Below are positions 1 to 8,660 of a DNA stretch of 33,260 nt, piece after piece; position 1 is the stretch's first letter, and the number at the start of each line of letters is the position of its first letter. The stretch is from an uncultured Pseudomonadales bacterium (lineage in GTDB: Bacteria > Pseudomonadota > Gammaproteobacteria > Pseudomonadales > Azotimanducaceae): positions 1 to 33,260 of the forward strand of contig CAJJAX010000033.1 in the NCBI GenBank assembly GCA_905182155.1. The letters run 5' to 3'. The notes under the pieces were generated by a model. The model ran no database searches and had not been told where the DNA came from. It saw nothing but the letters and a program-made list of their open reading frames with translations. Both the position numbers and the translations under genes were made by a program.

Positions 1-181
1 CGATCAAATTCTATTAGATATCGCAGGATATGGCGATAAGATATTGATTTGTAAAGATAATATAAGCAATATGGTTGCGACAGAGGCTGCCGCGGTGGAC
101 GCCAATACGACCCTTGGGTTGTGCGCTTGGTCGGGCAGTTGAGGTGATGAGGTTGGCCAGCCAGTCGCACAGGATGCCGCC
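1..181. other. Upstream region of the methyltransferase/ABC operon
   Basis: No convincing gene is seen. The first 80 bases are AT-rich and could hold the promoter of the operon starting at 182, but no clear -35/-10 pair stands out. The last part contains an AGGA about 9 nt before the ATG at 182, a plausible ribosome binding site. Confidence 0.4.
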
Positions 182-1069
182 ATGTCAGTGATTGTTTTAG
201 ATGGTGGCATGGGGGTTGAAATCGCCAAACGCTATGACGCCGCGAAACAGGGGCTCTGGTCGGCCAGTGTTTTGTTAGACCGGCCCGATATCGTCCTGGA
301 TGTCCATCAAGACTTCATCCGCGCTGGCGCGCGCATGATTATCACCAACACCTACTCGACCATTCCAAGCTATCTGGGCAAAGCGGGCCGGGCCGATGAT
401 TACGTCGCGCTCACCACCCTGGGCGGGGAACTGGCCCGACGGGCTGCCGATGACAGCGGTCAATCGGTGCAGGTCGCAGGGTCGCTGCCGCCCTTGTCGG
501 AAAGCTACCGGCCGGACCTTGTGCCAGCGGTCGATGTATCCTTGCCGATCTACCGAAATCTGGTTGCGGCCTTGCGCCCGAACGTTGACCTTTTTATCTG
601 TGAAACCATGTCGTCTGCGATTGAAGCGCACACGGCTGCCAGCCAGGCCAAAGCGTTTGGGGGCGGTAAGCCGGTTTATGTGTCGTGGACCCTAAAAGAA
701 GCGCCCGGGACCGGGTTGCGCAGCGGCGAAACCATTGCCCAAGCCTTTAATCAGTTGCAGGCGCTGGATGTGGATGGTTTTCTCTTGAATTGCACCAGCC
801 CCGAGGCCATTGAGGCGAGCATCACCGAACTGAAGGGATTAACCGATAAACCCTTGGGGGGGTATGCCAACCGGGTGAAAGAAGTTCCGATTGGTTGGAC
901 GCTGGATAATGACATCATGAACGAACAACGCGAAGACATCACCAAAGACTATTTCGTTGACCTGTGTCTGCGCTATGTCGCCCGCGGCGCCACGATTGTC
1001 GGCGGCTGCTGTGGCATTGGACCCGATGATATTGCCGCCTTAACCCAAGCGCTGGAAGCCCAGTCGTGA
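182..1069 (+). CDS. Homocysteine S-methyltransferase family protein
   Basis: The 295-residue product is a Pfam S-methyl_trans-type TIM barrel, the usual length for the zinc-dependent enzymes that move a methyl group from S-methylmethionine, betaine or another donor to homocysteine. The zinc ligands are visible: Cys204 in LLNCTSP, and the Cys276-Cys277 pair in the C-terminal GGCCG. The N-terminal VLDGGMG and the ITNTY segment near residue 54 are also typical. No signal peptide is present, so it should be cytoplasmic. An AGGA lies about 9 nt before the ATG. The first permease gene follows after 25 nt on the same strand, so it probably shares an operon with an ABC importer. This suggests, by inference only, that the importer brings in a methyl donor or related amino-acid compound. 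The methyl donor cannot be read from the sequence. Confidence 0.9.
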   Translation: MSVIVLDGGMGVEIAKRYDAAKQGLWSASVLLDRPDIVLDVHQDFIRAGARMIITNTYSTIPSYLGKAGRADDYVALTTLGGELARRAADDSGQSVQVAGSLPPLSESYRPDLVPAVDVSLPIYRNLVAALRPNVDLFICETMSSAIEAHTAASQAKAFGGGKPVYVSWTLKEAPGTGLRSGETIAQAFNQLQALDVDGFLLNCTSPEAIEASITELKGLTDKPLGGYANRVKEVPIGWTLDNDIMNEQREDITKDYFVDLCLRYVARGATIVGGCCGIGPDDIAALTQALEAQS

Positions 1070-1094
1070 TCCAGATGAGCCCTAAACCAAAGGC

Positions 1095-2054
1095 GTGCTG
1101 GTGCTGAGACTCATTGCTCGACGCCTAATTTTTGCGGTCGTGACCCTTTGGGTGGTCTCCATGGTGGTGTTCAGCGCCATTGAACTGTTACCGGGGGACG
1201 CCTGCCAAGCCTTTTTGGGACAGATGGCGCAGGGCAAACGGTTAGAGAATTGTCGCACTGAGCACAATTTAAACGCGCCGGCCTACGTGCGCTATGCCGA
1301 TTGGGCCCTTGGGCTTTCGGCCGGGGACCTGGGCAAAAGTATTAAGCGCAGTAAACCCCTCGAAGACATCATCGGACCCCGGTTTCGAAACACCGTGATC
1401 TTAGGGATGACCGCCGCGCTGGTGGGGATTCCGCTGGCCATTCTTTTGGGCGCGCTCGCCGCGCTTTACCGTGATCGACGGCCCGATCTGTGGATCTCTT
1501 TTATCGCGATTTTCTGCATGACCGTTCCCGAGTTCATTACGGGCACGCTGCTCATCTCATTTTTTAGTGTTTGGCTCGGTTGGCTGCCGGGTATTGTGAT
1601 CATGCGGGCCGATGCGCCCTTGTTAGACGTGTTATCAAAGATAGTGCTGCCCGTGATGACCCTGACCTTGGTAATGGTGGCGCACATTATGCGGATGGTG
1701 CGCACCAGTATGATTGATGTGCTGGCCTCGGATTTCGTCATGATGAGTCAACTCAAAGGGGTTTCGCGATTGCGTCAGGTGCTGATGCACGCTCTGCCAA
1801 ACGCTTTGCTGCCCACGATTAACCTGATTGCGCTCAATATTGCCTGGCTGATGGGTGGGGTGTTGGTGGTCGAGGTGGTCTTTAATTATCCTGGCATCGG
1901 TCGATTATCGGTGAACGCGATTTCCGACCGAGACTTCCCCTTGGTCCAAGCCATTGCGCTGCTGATGGCGAGTCTGTATGTCGGCTTAAATCTGATTGCA
2001 GACTTGTTGGCGCTCTTGCTGAATCCGAAGCTTAGAAGCCGAGGGGTGGGTTGA
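1095..2054 (+). CDS. ABC transporter permease, DppB/OppB type
   Basis: This 319-residue inner-membrane protein matches the DppB family (BPD_transp_1) in length and layout: an N-terminal helix (residues about 8-28), a periplasmic segment with the typical LPGDACQAFLG stretch, then about five more membrane helices. The cytoplasmic EAA loop that docks on the ATPase is visible around residues 216-235 (QLKGVSRLRQ through ALPNALLP). The start is a GTG at 1095. The stop overlaps the next gene's ATG by one base (TGATG), indicating translational coupling with the second permease. Together with the next two genes it makes a complete importer core of the peptide/nickel/opine class. The ligand is unknown. 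Confidence 0.9.
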   Translation: MLVLRLIARRLIFAVVTLWVVSMVVFSAIELLPGDACQAFLGQMAQGKRLENCRTEHNLNAPAYVRYADWALGLSAGDLGKSIKRSKPLEDIIGPRFRNTVILGMTAALVGIPLAILLGALAALYRDRRPDLWISFIAIFCMTVPEFITGTLLISFFSVWLGWLPGIVIMRADAPLLDVLSKIVLPVMTLTLVMVAHIMRMVRTSMIDVLASDFVMMSQLKGVSRLRQVLMHALPNALLPTINLIALNIAWLMGGVLVVEVVFNYPGIGRLSVNAISDRDFPLVQAIALLMASLYVGLNLIADLLALLLNPKLRSRGVG

Positions 2055-2905
2055 TGGGCGCAATGGTAGACATCTTAAAGGGGGTGATGGCCACGCGATC
2101 CGGCAAGATTGGCGTTGTGTTGGTGACCTTTCACTTGGTGTTGGCGCTGGTTGCGCCTTGGCTCGTGCCCTTTGATTTTGATGCCCAAAGCGCAGTGATT
2201 GATCATGCCGGCCCATCGCTTGCGCACTGGGCGGGGCTTGATATCTTAGGCCGGGATGTGCTGACTCGGACCATGCTGGGCGGTCGTGAGGCGTTGCTGG
2301 TGACCCTTTTCGGAACCGGGCTGGCGGTCATCTGGGGGAGCTTTTTCGGCGTGCTCGCGGGCTATCTGGGCGGCCGAGTTGATGATTTGATTATGCGCTC
2401 GGTGGATATTTTTCTGGCGATCCCTTGGATGATTTTTTTATTGCTGGTGATCGCAAGTTTTGGCAATGCACCGATGGTGATGATCTTAACCCTTGGGTTT
2501 TTCTATGGCATCGGTGTGGTGCGAATGGCTCGGGCGGCAACGCTTGAGGTTGTGGTGAAAGACTATGTTTTGGCCGCGAAGGCGCGGGGTGAAAGCACGC
2601 TCAGTATTATGGCGAACGAGATTCTGCCCAACGTGCGGGATGTTTTGATGGTTGAAAGCGCCATGCGTTGGTCCTGGATGCTGCTGGCGTTCAGCGCTTT
2701 GTCCTTTTTGGGCTTCGGGGTCACGCCGCCAACCCCTGATTGGGGTCTCATGATCGCGAATTCCAGAATCTATTTGGCCCTTGCGCCTTGGCCTGTTTTG
2801 ATGCCGATGATTGCACTGAGTTCACTGATTATCGGCATTAACCTCACGGCAGATGCGCTGGCTAAATCGCTGGGCGTTGATAAGACCACGAGGGCGCTCG
2901 TATGA
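2054..2905 (+). CDS. ABC transporter permease, DppC/OppC type
   Basis: This is the partner permease of the preceding gene, about 283 residues from the ATG at 2054; a TTG three bases earlier is also possible. It has an N-terminal membrane helix (about residues 15-35), the DppC-type periplasmic segment ending in GLDILGRDVLTR, and a block of about five helices. The EAA loop lies near residues 175-200 (AAKARGESTLSIM through ILPN), and the family's FLGFGVTPPTPDWG segment follows. The one-base overlap with the upstream stop and the four-base ATGA overlap with the downstream ATPase show a tightly coupled operon. Confidence 0.9.
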   Translation: MGAMVDILKGVMATRSGKIGVVLVTFHLVLALVAPWLVPFDFDAQSAVIDHAGPSLAHWAGLDILGRDVLTRTMLGGREALLVTLFGTGLAVIWGSFFGVLAGYLGGRVDDLIMRSVDIFLAIPWMIFLLLVIASFGNAPMVMILTLGFFYGIGVVRMARAATLEVVVKDYVLAAKARGESTLSIMANEILPNVRDVLMVESAMRWSWMLLAFSALSFLGFGVTPPTPDWGLMIANSRIYLALAPWPVLMPMIALSSLIIGINLTADALAKSLGVDKTTRALV

Positions 2906-4764
2906 CCGCGCCACTGCTCACCATTGAAAACCTGTCGATCGGCTTTAGGGGCCCTGATGATCAGCCGGTATTCATTGTGCGGGAGGTCAATATGTCGCTT
3001 GCCGCGGGCGAGACCTTGGGGTTGGTGGGCGAAAGTGGCTGCGGTAAAAGCTCCTTGCTGCTGGCCATGATGGGGTATTACAAACCGGGTTTGGGCCGGC
3101 TAAGTGGGTCGTTATCTTATGACGGCGAAGACCCGGGTTTGATTTCATCGCATCAGTTGCAAGCCCTGCGCGGGGGCGGCATGGCGCTCATTCCGCAAAA
3201 TGCGGGACAGGCCTTAACGCCGACACTCCGAATCAAAGCCCAGATGATAGAAGTGCTTCGACTGCATTCTGATCTTGCGCCCTCAGCGTGGCACCCGCGC
3301 TGCATCGAATTGTTCGAGCGGGTGAAACTGCCAGCGCCTGAACAGATGCTCAAGCGCTACCCGCATGAACTCTCTGGCGGTCAACAGCAACGGGTGGCTA
3401 TTGCCATGGCGTTGGCCGGCGAACCCAATCTGTTGTTATTGGATGAACCCACAACGGGCCTGGATGTCACCACCCAAGTTGAGGTGTTGGCGTTGTTGCA
3501 AGAGATTTGCCGCGACCTGGGCACCGCAATGGTGTACGTCAGTCATGATATTCAAGTTATTCAAAAGGTTTGTAACCAAATTGCGATTATGTACGCCGGC
3601 GAGATTGTTGAAATGGGGTCTCGTGCAACCCTTTTGGCCGCGCCGGTTCACCCGTATACCCAGGGGCTTTTGGCGAGTATTCCGCGCTTGCATCAGCAAA
3701 CCTTGCCGCGTCCGATTGCTGGGGAGATGTTGCAGCCGGTGCATCGGGGATCATCGGTTGGATGCGGCTATGCCAACCGGTGCCTGCTCGCGACGGATCA
3801 GTGCCAAGCAACGTCGCCAGCGCCTCGAGTGGTGATGGATCGTTGGGTTAAATGTCATGAAGTCGAGGCAGCGGTTGCGGGCGAGTTGATTCGGCCCGCG
3901 CAAAAGCTGCTGGCGCCCGCGCTGGGGGAAAACCTGCTGCTAGCGGTTGAAGACCTGAGCGTGAGTTATCAGCGGCCCTCACTCGTTCGAGCACTCTTGG
4001 GTCATAAACCACTGGCCACGGTTCAAGGGGTCACCTTTGGGATTCGACAGGGCGAGATACTGGGCTTGGTGGGCGAATCTGGCAGTGGTAAGAGCACGAT
4101 CTTGAAGACCATCGCAGGATTACAGCGGTCGCTTTCCGGGCGGATCACGCTTTCCGGAACCGATGACCTTGCCGGGCCGGTTGAATCTCGTGCGCGCGGG
4201 TGCTTGCGCAAAGTGCAGCTGGTGTTTCAGAACCCGGATGCTTCGCTCAATCCCAGAAAAACCATCGGCGAGATTCTGCGCCGACCCCTTGAATTGTATT
4301 TCGAGCTGGCGCCAACAGTGATGAACGACGAGGTTGATGCGTTATTGCACCGGGTGAATTTACCGGAAAGCTATAAAGGCCGATTTCCGGGACAACTCTC
4401 GGGGGGCGAAAAACAACGGGTGGCCATCGCCCGGGCCTTGGCGGCCAAACCAGAGTTGATCTTGTGTGATGAAATTACCTCGGCGCTGGATGTCTCGGTG
4501 CAGGCGGCCATCTTAAAACTGTTATTGGATTTAAGAGCCGACAGCGGGGTGTCCCTGTTGTTCGTTTCGCACGATTTGGCGGTGGTTGAAACCTTGTGCG
4601 ATTCGGTGCTGGTGTTAGAGGGCGGCGAAGTGCGTGAAGCCGGGTTGTGCGCCGAGGTCTTTAAAAATCCACAGCATGCCTATACACAAGCTTTGATGAA
4701 GGCGGTGCCAATCGCCGATCCGCGCAAACGCAAGGATGAGAACGACGTCGTGCACATTACATAG
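2902..4764 (+). CDS. Fused double ABC ATPase, DppD-DppF type
   Basis: The 620-residue protein joins two peptide-class nucleotide-binding domains that are often separate genes. The first has Walker A GESGCGKS at 43-50, signature LSGGQQQR at 157-164 and Walker B LLLLDEP ending near 183. The second has Walker A GESGSGKST at 391-399, signature LSGGEKQR at 499-506, and a Walker B with DEIT in place of the usual DEPT at 523-526. After the HPYT motif at 250-253 the linker carries four cysteines (288, 294, 301, 318), the C-terminal pattern of OppD/DppD; homologues bind an iron-sulfur cluster there, so cluster binding is possible. It overlaps the upstream permease by four bases. It should energise import through that permease pair. 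The matching binding protein is not in this operon; the one at 7125-8615 is a candidate. Confidence 0.93.
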   Translation: MTAPLLTIENLSIGFRGPDDQPVFIVREVNMSLAAGETLGLVGESGCGKSSLLLAMMGYYKPGLGRLSGSLSYDGEDPGLISSHQLQALRGGGMALIPQNAGQALTPTLRIKAQMIEVLRLHSDLAPSAWHPRCIELFERVKLPAPEQMLKRYPHELSGGQQQRVAIAMALAGEPNLLLLDEPTTGLDVTTQVEVLALLQEICRDLGTAMVYVSHDIQVIQKVCNQIAIMYAGEIVEMGSRATLLAAPVHPYTQGLLASIPRLHQQTLPRPIAGEMLQPVHRGSSVGCGYANRCLLATDQCQATSPAPRVVMDRWVKCHEVEAAVAGELIRPAQKLLAPALGENLLLAVEDLSVSYQRPSLVRALLGHKPLATVQGVTFGIRQGEILGLVGESGSGKSTILKTIAGLQRSLSGRITLSGTDDLAGPVESRARGCLRKVQLVFQNPDASLNPRKTIGEILRRPLELYFELAPTVMNDEVDALLHRVNLPESYKGRFPGQLSGGEKQRVAIARALAAKPELILCDEITSALDVSVQAAILKLLLDLRADSGVSLLFVSHDLAVVETLCDSVLVLEGGEVREAGLCAEVFKNPQHAYTQALMKAVPIADPRKRKDENDVVHIT

Positions 4765-5085
4765 CCGAAGCCGACGATCTTCAGGAAAATTTAGATCAGT
4801 TAAAAGCATCAATTAAAAGTCATCATTTGATAGTCTTCAGTTAAAGGCAACACGACGCTCGGTCAAGCGATTCAGCTAAGCCTTAATACAAGGCCGCTAT
4901 GAGGCCAACGGAATCATCGGGTTGGGTTTTAAAGAACGGTGCGGATAAAGCGCCGTGCGGACCAACGTGTGTGAATGACGGTCGGTAAACGCAGCGCTTC
5001 GGCAGTTAACGCTTTGCTGCGGCTAGGCCATCGATGCGACCCAAGAACATGCGATGTCTCGGTGAGATCGTCTACACAAAACGGG
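4765..5085. other. Intergenic region between convergent genes
   Basis: About 320 bases separate the ATPase from the convergent HD-domain gene. No credible coding region or strong hairpin-plus-T terminator was found. A short motif (cagttaaa) occurs twice between about 4797 and 4857, in an AT-rich stretch. Confidence 0.4.
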
Positions 5086-5658
5086 TTAGCCCGCGTGCAC
5101 GATCTTGGGATCAAAGGGCTGCCTTGAGAAAATTTCTCGAACCATCGGCGCAAAGTACGCGAGGGGTCGTGTGGGATAATCTGGATTAAAAGAGGCTTGG
5201 TCCCAGTCTTTGCAAAACCGCACGCAGGCAGCATAAAAAGGATGGTTTTGGTAGGCCTCGCGCTCGTTGGGATCTTCGCCAAGATGATGCGCGAAATACA
5301 CCCGCTGAAACAGGCCGTGCATCTCGACCACCCAAGTAATTTCTGCCCGAACGTAGGGTCTGATTACCGCTGCGGCATATTGCGAATGATTCATGGGCGC
5401 GAGGTCATCACCCAAATCGTGAATCAGTGCGGCAACGATCCACTCAAGGTCCATGCCGTCATCTTCGGCTCGGCTTGCGGTTTGGAGGCAATGGCTGAGG
5501 CGATCAATTTTGTAGCCGTCTAACGAGTGGGCAAGGCCTTCTAGCGCTGTGAGGATCCGTTCGGACAAGCCCGCCACATGTTCGGCTTCGAGGGCTTGCA
5601 GTAACTGGTAGTCGGCTTGGGTCCCATCGATCATTGCGGAGAAACTGACGGTTTTCAT
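5086..5658 (-). CDS. HD-domain protein, predicted phosphohydrolase (COG4341/PhnZ-like)
   Basis: The 190-residue product has the HD metal-binding pattern: His56, His80-Asp81 in LIHDLGDDLAP, His91, His114 in EMHGLF, and a late Asp at 151 or 153 in KDWDQ. This order, with the HHLGED segment and the DWDQxSF ending, is typical of the group annotated as predicted HD phosphohydrolase (COG4341). That group is related to mixed-valence di-iron oxygenases such as PhnZ, so it may be an oxygenase rather than a phosphatase; the sequence alone does not decide. No signal peptide is present. An AAGGAG lies 4-5 nt before the ATG. It faces away from the ABC operon, and a shared pathway with it or with the dehydrogenase at 6175 is only a guess from proximity. 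Confidence 0.82.
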   Translation of the reverse strand: MKTVSFSAMIDGTQADYQLLQALEAEHVAGLSERILTALEGLAHSLDGYKIDRLSHCLQTASRAEDDGMDLEWIVAALIHDLGDDLAPMNHSQYAAAVIRPYVRAEITWVVEMHGLFQRVYFAHHLGEDPNEREAYQNHPFYAACVRFCKDWDQASFNPDYPTRPLAYFAPMVREIFSRQPFDPKIVHAG

Positions 5659-5966
5659 GGGGCTCCTTGGGTCTGTTTTTCGTGGCGCCGCTGAACGTCA
5701 TCAGTGCGCGTAACCCAAGATAATAGCCTAACGAGCCTTCTGCGTGGGGCTAAATGTTGTGGGTCAGGCATCGGTCCAATGCCATCGACAAGCCCGGCCA
5801 AAAGCCAAGACGGTTGCACCTGCCGCGGCCGTTTGAGACGACAGGGGTTGTTGGGTCGTCCCGGGCGAGCCTGCCGGCGGCGCACAGGGTCAGAGCCGCG
5901 TTTTAAAGGCCGCTCATTTCGAAGGATTGGATTGTGAGTCGTCCCAAAGTTCGGGAGAATACGATT
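5659..5966. other. Divergent intergenic region
   Basis: This lies between the HD-domain gene (-) and the tandem repeat and dehydrogenase (+). It is GC-rich, with several overlapping open frames of low-complexity, Arg-rich composition that do not look like proteins. The promoters of both divergent genes should be here or in the repeat, but no clear consensus was recognised. Confidence 0.35.
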
Positions 5967-6122
5967 GGATGGGCATCAGCACCGATCAGATCGGATGGGC
6001 ATCAGCACCGATCAGATTGGATGGGCATCAGCACCGATCAGATCGGATGGGCATCAGCACCGATCAGATCGGATGGGCATCAGCACCGATCAGATCGGAT
6101 GGGCTTCAATACTGGTCAGAAA
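5967..6122. repeat. 26-bp direct tandem repeat, six units
   Basis: Units begin at 5967, 5993, 6019, 6045, 6071 and 6097. The first five are nearly identical (a G/A or T/C change at the junction) and begin ggatgggcatcag; the sixth is degenerate. Each unit contains two close GATC sites (cgatcagatc). Because 26 is not a multiple of three and the unit has no stop, all three forward frames stay open through the array. It ends about 50 nt before the start codon of the dehydrogenase at 6175. There are no spacers, so it is not a CRISPR. Confidence 0.95.
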
Positions 6123-6174
6123 GATCAGCGTTGAATTAGGTTCAATCTTTAACAGGGCAATCGTGAGGCGAGGT

Positions 6175-7128
6175 ATGACTAAAGTTGGTTTTATAGGACT
6201 GGGAAACGTGGGGGCAAAGCTTGCGGCAACCCTACAACGCAATCAGGTTGATCTGTGGGTACACGATATCGATCCCGCGCAGGCAGCGCCCTTTCTTGCG
6301 CAGGGTGCGGCTTGGGCCGACAGCCCCGCGGAAATGGCCCGGCAAGTCGATGTGGTCATGACCTGCTTGCCATCGCCCAAAGCCAGTGCAACGGTGATGG
6401 AGGCAGACAACGGCATTCTTCAGGGCTTGTCAGCCGGCAAGATCTGGATCGAGATGAGTACAACCGATGAGGCTGAGGTGCGCCGGCTGGCGGTTTTGGT
6501 TGAGGCGCTGGGGGCCCAAGCGGCGGACTGCCCGGTCTCCGGGGGGTGCCATCGAGCCGCAACGGGCAATATCGCCATTCTCGCGGGTTGTGAGCGCAAC
6601 ACGTTCGACGCGATCTTGCCGATCCTATCCATTTTGGGGCGGGAAATTCTTCATGTCGGCGCCTTGGGTTCGGCTTCAACCATCAAGGTGGTGACCAATT
6701 ATCTTGCCACGGCCAATCTCGTGTCGTTGTGCGAAGCGCTTACCGTTTCGAAAGCGGCGGGCTTAGATCTTGGTCTAGCCTATGAAGCCATTAGAATCTC
6801 CTCAGGCAACTCCTTCGTTCATGAAACCGAGAGTCAGGTTATCCTTAACGGCAGCCGAGACATTAACTTTACGATGGACCTGGTGCTCAAAGACGTGGGT
6901 TTGTTTCAGGAAATTGCCGAGCGTAATGGTATTGAACTTGAGCTCTCGCCCTTGCTGCTGGACATCTTTCGCGACGGTCAGACGAAATACGGTCCTCGGG
7001 AATGGTCGCCCAATATTATCAGGCGGTTGGAAGATGCATCGGGTTTGGCCATTTTAGCGGACGGCTTTCCAGCCGAAATGACCGATGATCAGCCGGAAGA
7101 ACGCGGTGCTGAAGTGATGCGGCCTTAG
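6175..7128 (+). CDS. NAD(P)-dependent 3-hydroxyisobutyrate dehydrogenase family protein
   Basis: The 317-residue product belongs to the beta-hydroxyacid dehydrogenase family (3-hydroxyisobutyrate, tartronate semialdehyde and related reductases). It has the Rossmann motif GLGNVG at 8-13, the substrate-binding DCPVSGG at 118-124, the catalytic Lys171 with Asn175 (KVVTN), and the C-terminal KD at 239-240. The exact substrate is unknown. The reading frame is open back through the tandem repeat to 5965, which adds 70 repetitive residues. The ATG at 6175 is preferred because the family begins with exactly this TKVGFIGLG segment and a GAGG lies just upstream. The last bases overlap the end of the convergent binding-protein gene by four bases. 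Confidence 0.9.
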   Translation: MTKVGFIGLGNVGAKLAATLQRNQVDLWVHDIDPAQAAPFLAQGAAWADSPAEMARQVDVVMTCLPSPKASATVMEADNGILQGLSAGKIWIEMSTTDEAEVRRLAVLVEALGAQAADCPVSGGCHRAATGNIAILAGCERNTFDAILPILSILGREILHVGALGSASTIKVVTNYLATANLVSLCEALTVSKAAGLDLGLAYEAIRISSGNSFVHETESQVILNGSRDINFTMDLVLKDVGLFQEIAERNGIELELSPLLLDIFRDGQTKYGPREWSPNIIRRLEDASGLAILADGFPAEMTDDQPEERGAEVMRP

Positions 7129-8615
7129 TCTTTGCTAATTTTGTACCAAGGCACTGCGAACTCCATGATGGGGTCGAGGTTTTTAACCGAGGCGCTCATG
7201 ACCCGAAAATTCACGTAGTGCATGGGCATAAAACTGCCGCCTTCTTCATACAAGAGCTCCTGGGCTTGCCAGTACAGGGCTTTGCGCTGCTCAAAGTCGA
7301 GCTCGGCTCTGGCCGCATCCAGCAGGGCATCAAAGTCGGGACGATTCCAGTAGGTCTCGTTCCAAACCCCGCCAGACCGATACAATTCGTTTAAAAACTG
7401 ATCAGCGGGGCGATGGCCCCAATAGCCCATACAGGCCGCCTTGGTCAGCCAGACATCACCGTAGTAACCATCGGCGGGTGCTAAAACGATATTCACTTTG
7501 ACGCCGATTTCAGACAGTTGCTTTTGGTAGACCTCAACAATATTCACGCCCATGGCAAAGAGCGTGGTGGTGTAGAGATCAAACGTTAAGGGGTTGTCGT
7601 CGTTATAGCCTGCCTCGGCAAGCAGTTGTCTTGCGCGCGGCTGATCTTGCTTGCATTCACCGGGCCATCGATAGCGATCCCCGGGCCAAACGGGTTGGTC
7701 ACAGGCAACCGTTGCGCCGCCATGACCGACGGCGGTGTCGATGAGACTTTGACGATCAATGGCAATCCGCAGGGCTTTGCGAACGCGGACATCATCAAAC
7801 GGCGGGGTGTCGGTTCGAAACACAATGGGGTTCATGTCGCCCGTTGGAAAGCGCTGCAAGCTAAAGCGGGCATTACCCCGAAAAAGGGCTTCGAGCCTTG
7901 GGCTGACCCGCTCGATCATATCGAGTTGGCCAGAAAGAAAGGCCTGCATCCGAGCGTTGGCATCGCTGACGGCAATGATTTCGATCCCGTCGAGCCCCGG
8001 TGGGCCTAGAAAATAATTGGGATTGGCCACCAGTTTGGTGACGCCTTCGGGATCCAACTCTGAAAGCATAAAGGGGCCGGTGCCAATGCCGCGCTCGCGA
8101 ATCATGAGGCCGGCATCTTGTGGAATAATGCGGGCTCGGTAATCCATGAGCAGGACGGGAAAATCGGCGTGTGCGGCTTTAAGATGCAGATCAACGGTGT
8201 GCGGATCAATCACTGCAACGTGATCGATGATGCCAAGGGTGGAGATAAGGGGGGAATCAATCACGGGGTCGAGCATGAAGCCCATGGAATAGGCGACGTC
8301 TTCGGCATCAAAGGTTGAGCCATCGTGAAAGGTGACATTTTTTCGAAGATTGAAGCGCCAGATGGTTGCGGTCTCGTTGCCGGACCAGGATTCAGCGAGG
8401 TCCGGTGACGGCTTGTCTTCGGTGTCGGGCCGAACAAGTCGGCTGTACAGAAAGTAAATGGTTGGGGTAAATCGATTCGGATCATACGGGTTTAAATTTT
8501 CAGCGCCCCCATATTCCATGGCATGGGAGGTCCGAAAGGTGCCGCCGGCTGTTGCCGCCGCCGACATTAAGGTCGCCAGAAGGAAGGCCGTTACTGATAG
8601 TATGGCGTTGCGCAA
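7125..8615 (-). CDS. ABC transporter solute-binding protein, family 5 (DppA/OppA type)
   Basis: The 496-residue product is an SBP_bac_5 periplasmic binding protein. It begins with a signal peptide (about 23 residues, hydrophobic ILSVTAFLLATLMSAAATA). Typical features are the YSRLVRPDTEDKPSPDLAESW region, the NVTFHDGSTFDAEDV segment and the GTGPFML motif. It binds peptides, opines or similar ligands for an inner-membrane importer. The only such importer in the window is at 1095-4764, about 2.4 kb away on the other strand, so pairing is plausible but unproven. The start is a TTG at 8615 with a weak GGGG upstream. The hydrolase at 8661 diverges from it, leaving only about 45 bp for both promoters. 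Confidence 0.9.
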   Translation of the reverse strand: MRNAILSVTAFLLATLMSAAATAGGTFRTSHAMEYGGAENLNPYDPNRFTPTIYFLYSRLVRPDTEDKPSPDLAESWSGNETATIWRFNLRKNVTFHDGSTFDAEDVAYSMGFMLDPVIDSPLISTLGIIDHVAVIDPHTVDLHLKAAHADFPVLLMDYRARIIPQDAGLMIRERGIGTGPFMLSELDPEGVTKLVANPNYFLGPPGLDGIEIIAVSDANARMQAFLSGQLDMIERVSPRLEALFRGNARFSLQRFPTGDMNPIVFRTDTPPFDDVRVRKALRIAIDRQSLIDTAVGHGGATVACDQPVWPGDRYRWPGECKQDQPRARQLLAEAGYNDDNPLTFDLYTTTLFAMGVNIVEVYQKQLSEIGVKVNIVLAPADGYYGDVWLTKAACMGYWGHRPADQFLNELYRSGGVWNETYWNRPDFDALLDAARAELDFEQRKALYWQAQELLYEEGGSFMPMHYVNFRVMSASVKNLDPIMEFAVPWYKISKD

Positions 8616-8660
8616 AGATCGCTTACCCCGTTAAAAGTTTTAATCTTGAAAGAGTCTAGC

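Noticed and set aside
275..631. Long antisense ORFs inside the methyltransferase, ABC and sulfotransferase genes
   Set aside because: They are frame shadows of clearly recognised genes in GC-rich DNA, with no family features.
5967..6122. CRISPR array
   Set aside because: The 26-bp units are directly adjacent with no spacers, and no cas genes are seen.
5965..6174. N-terminal extension of the dehydrogenase encoded by the tandem repeat (70 residues)
   Set aside because: The family starts at the TKVGFIGLG segment, a ribosome binding site precedes 6175, and all frames are open through the repeat, so openness is not evidence for coding.
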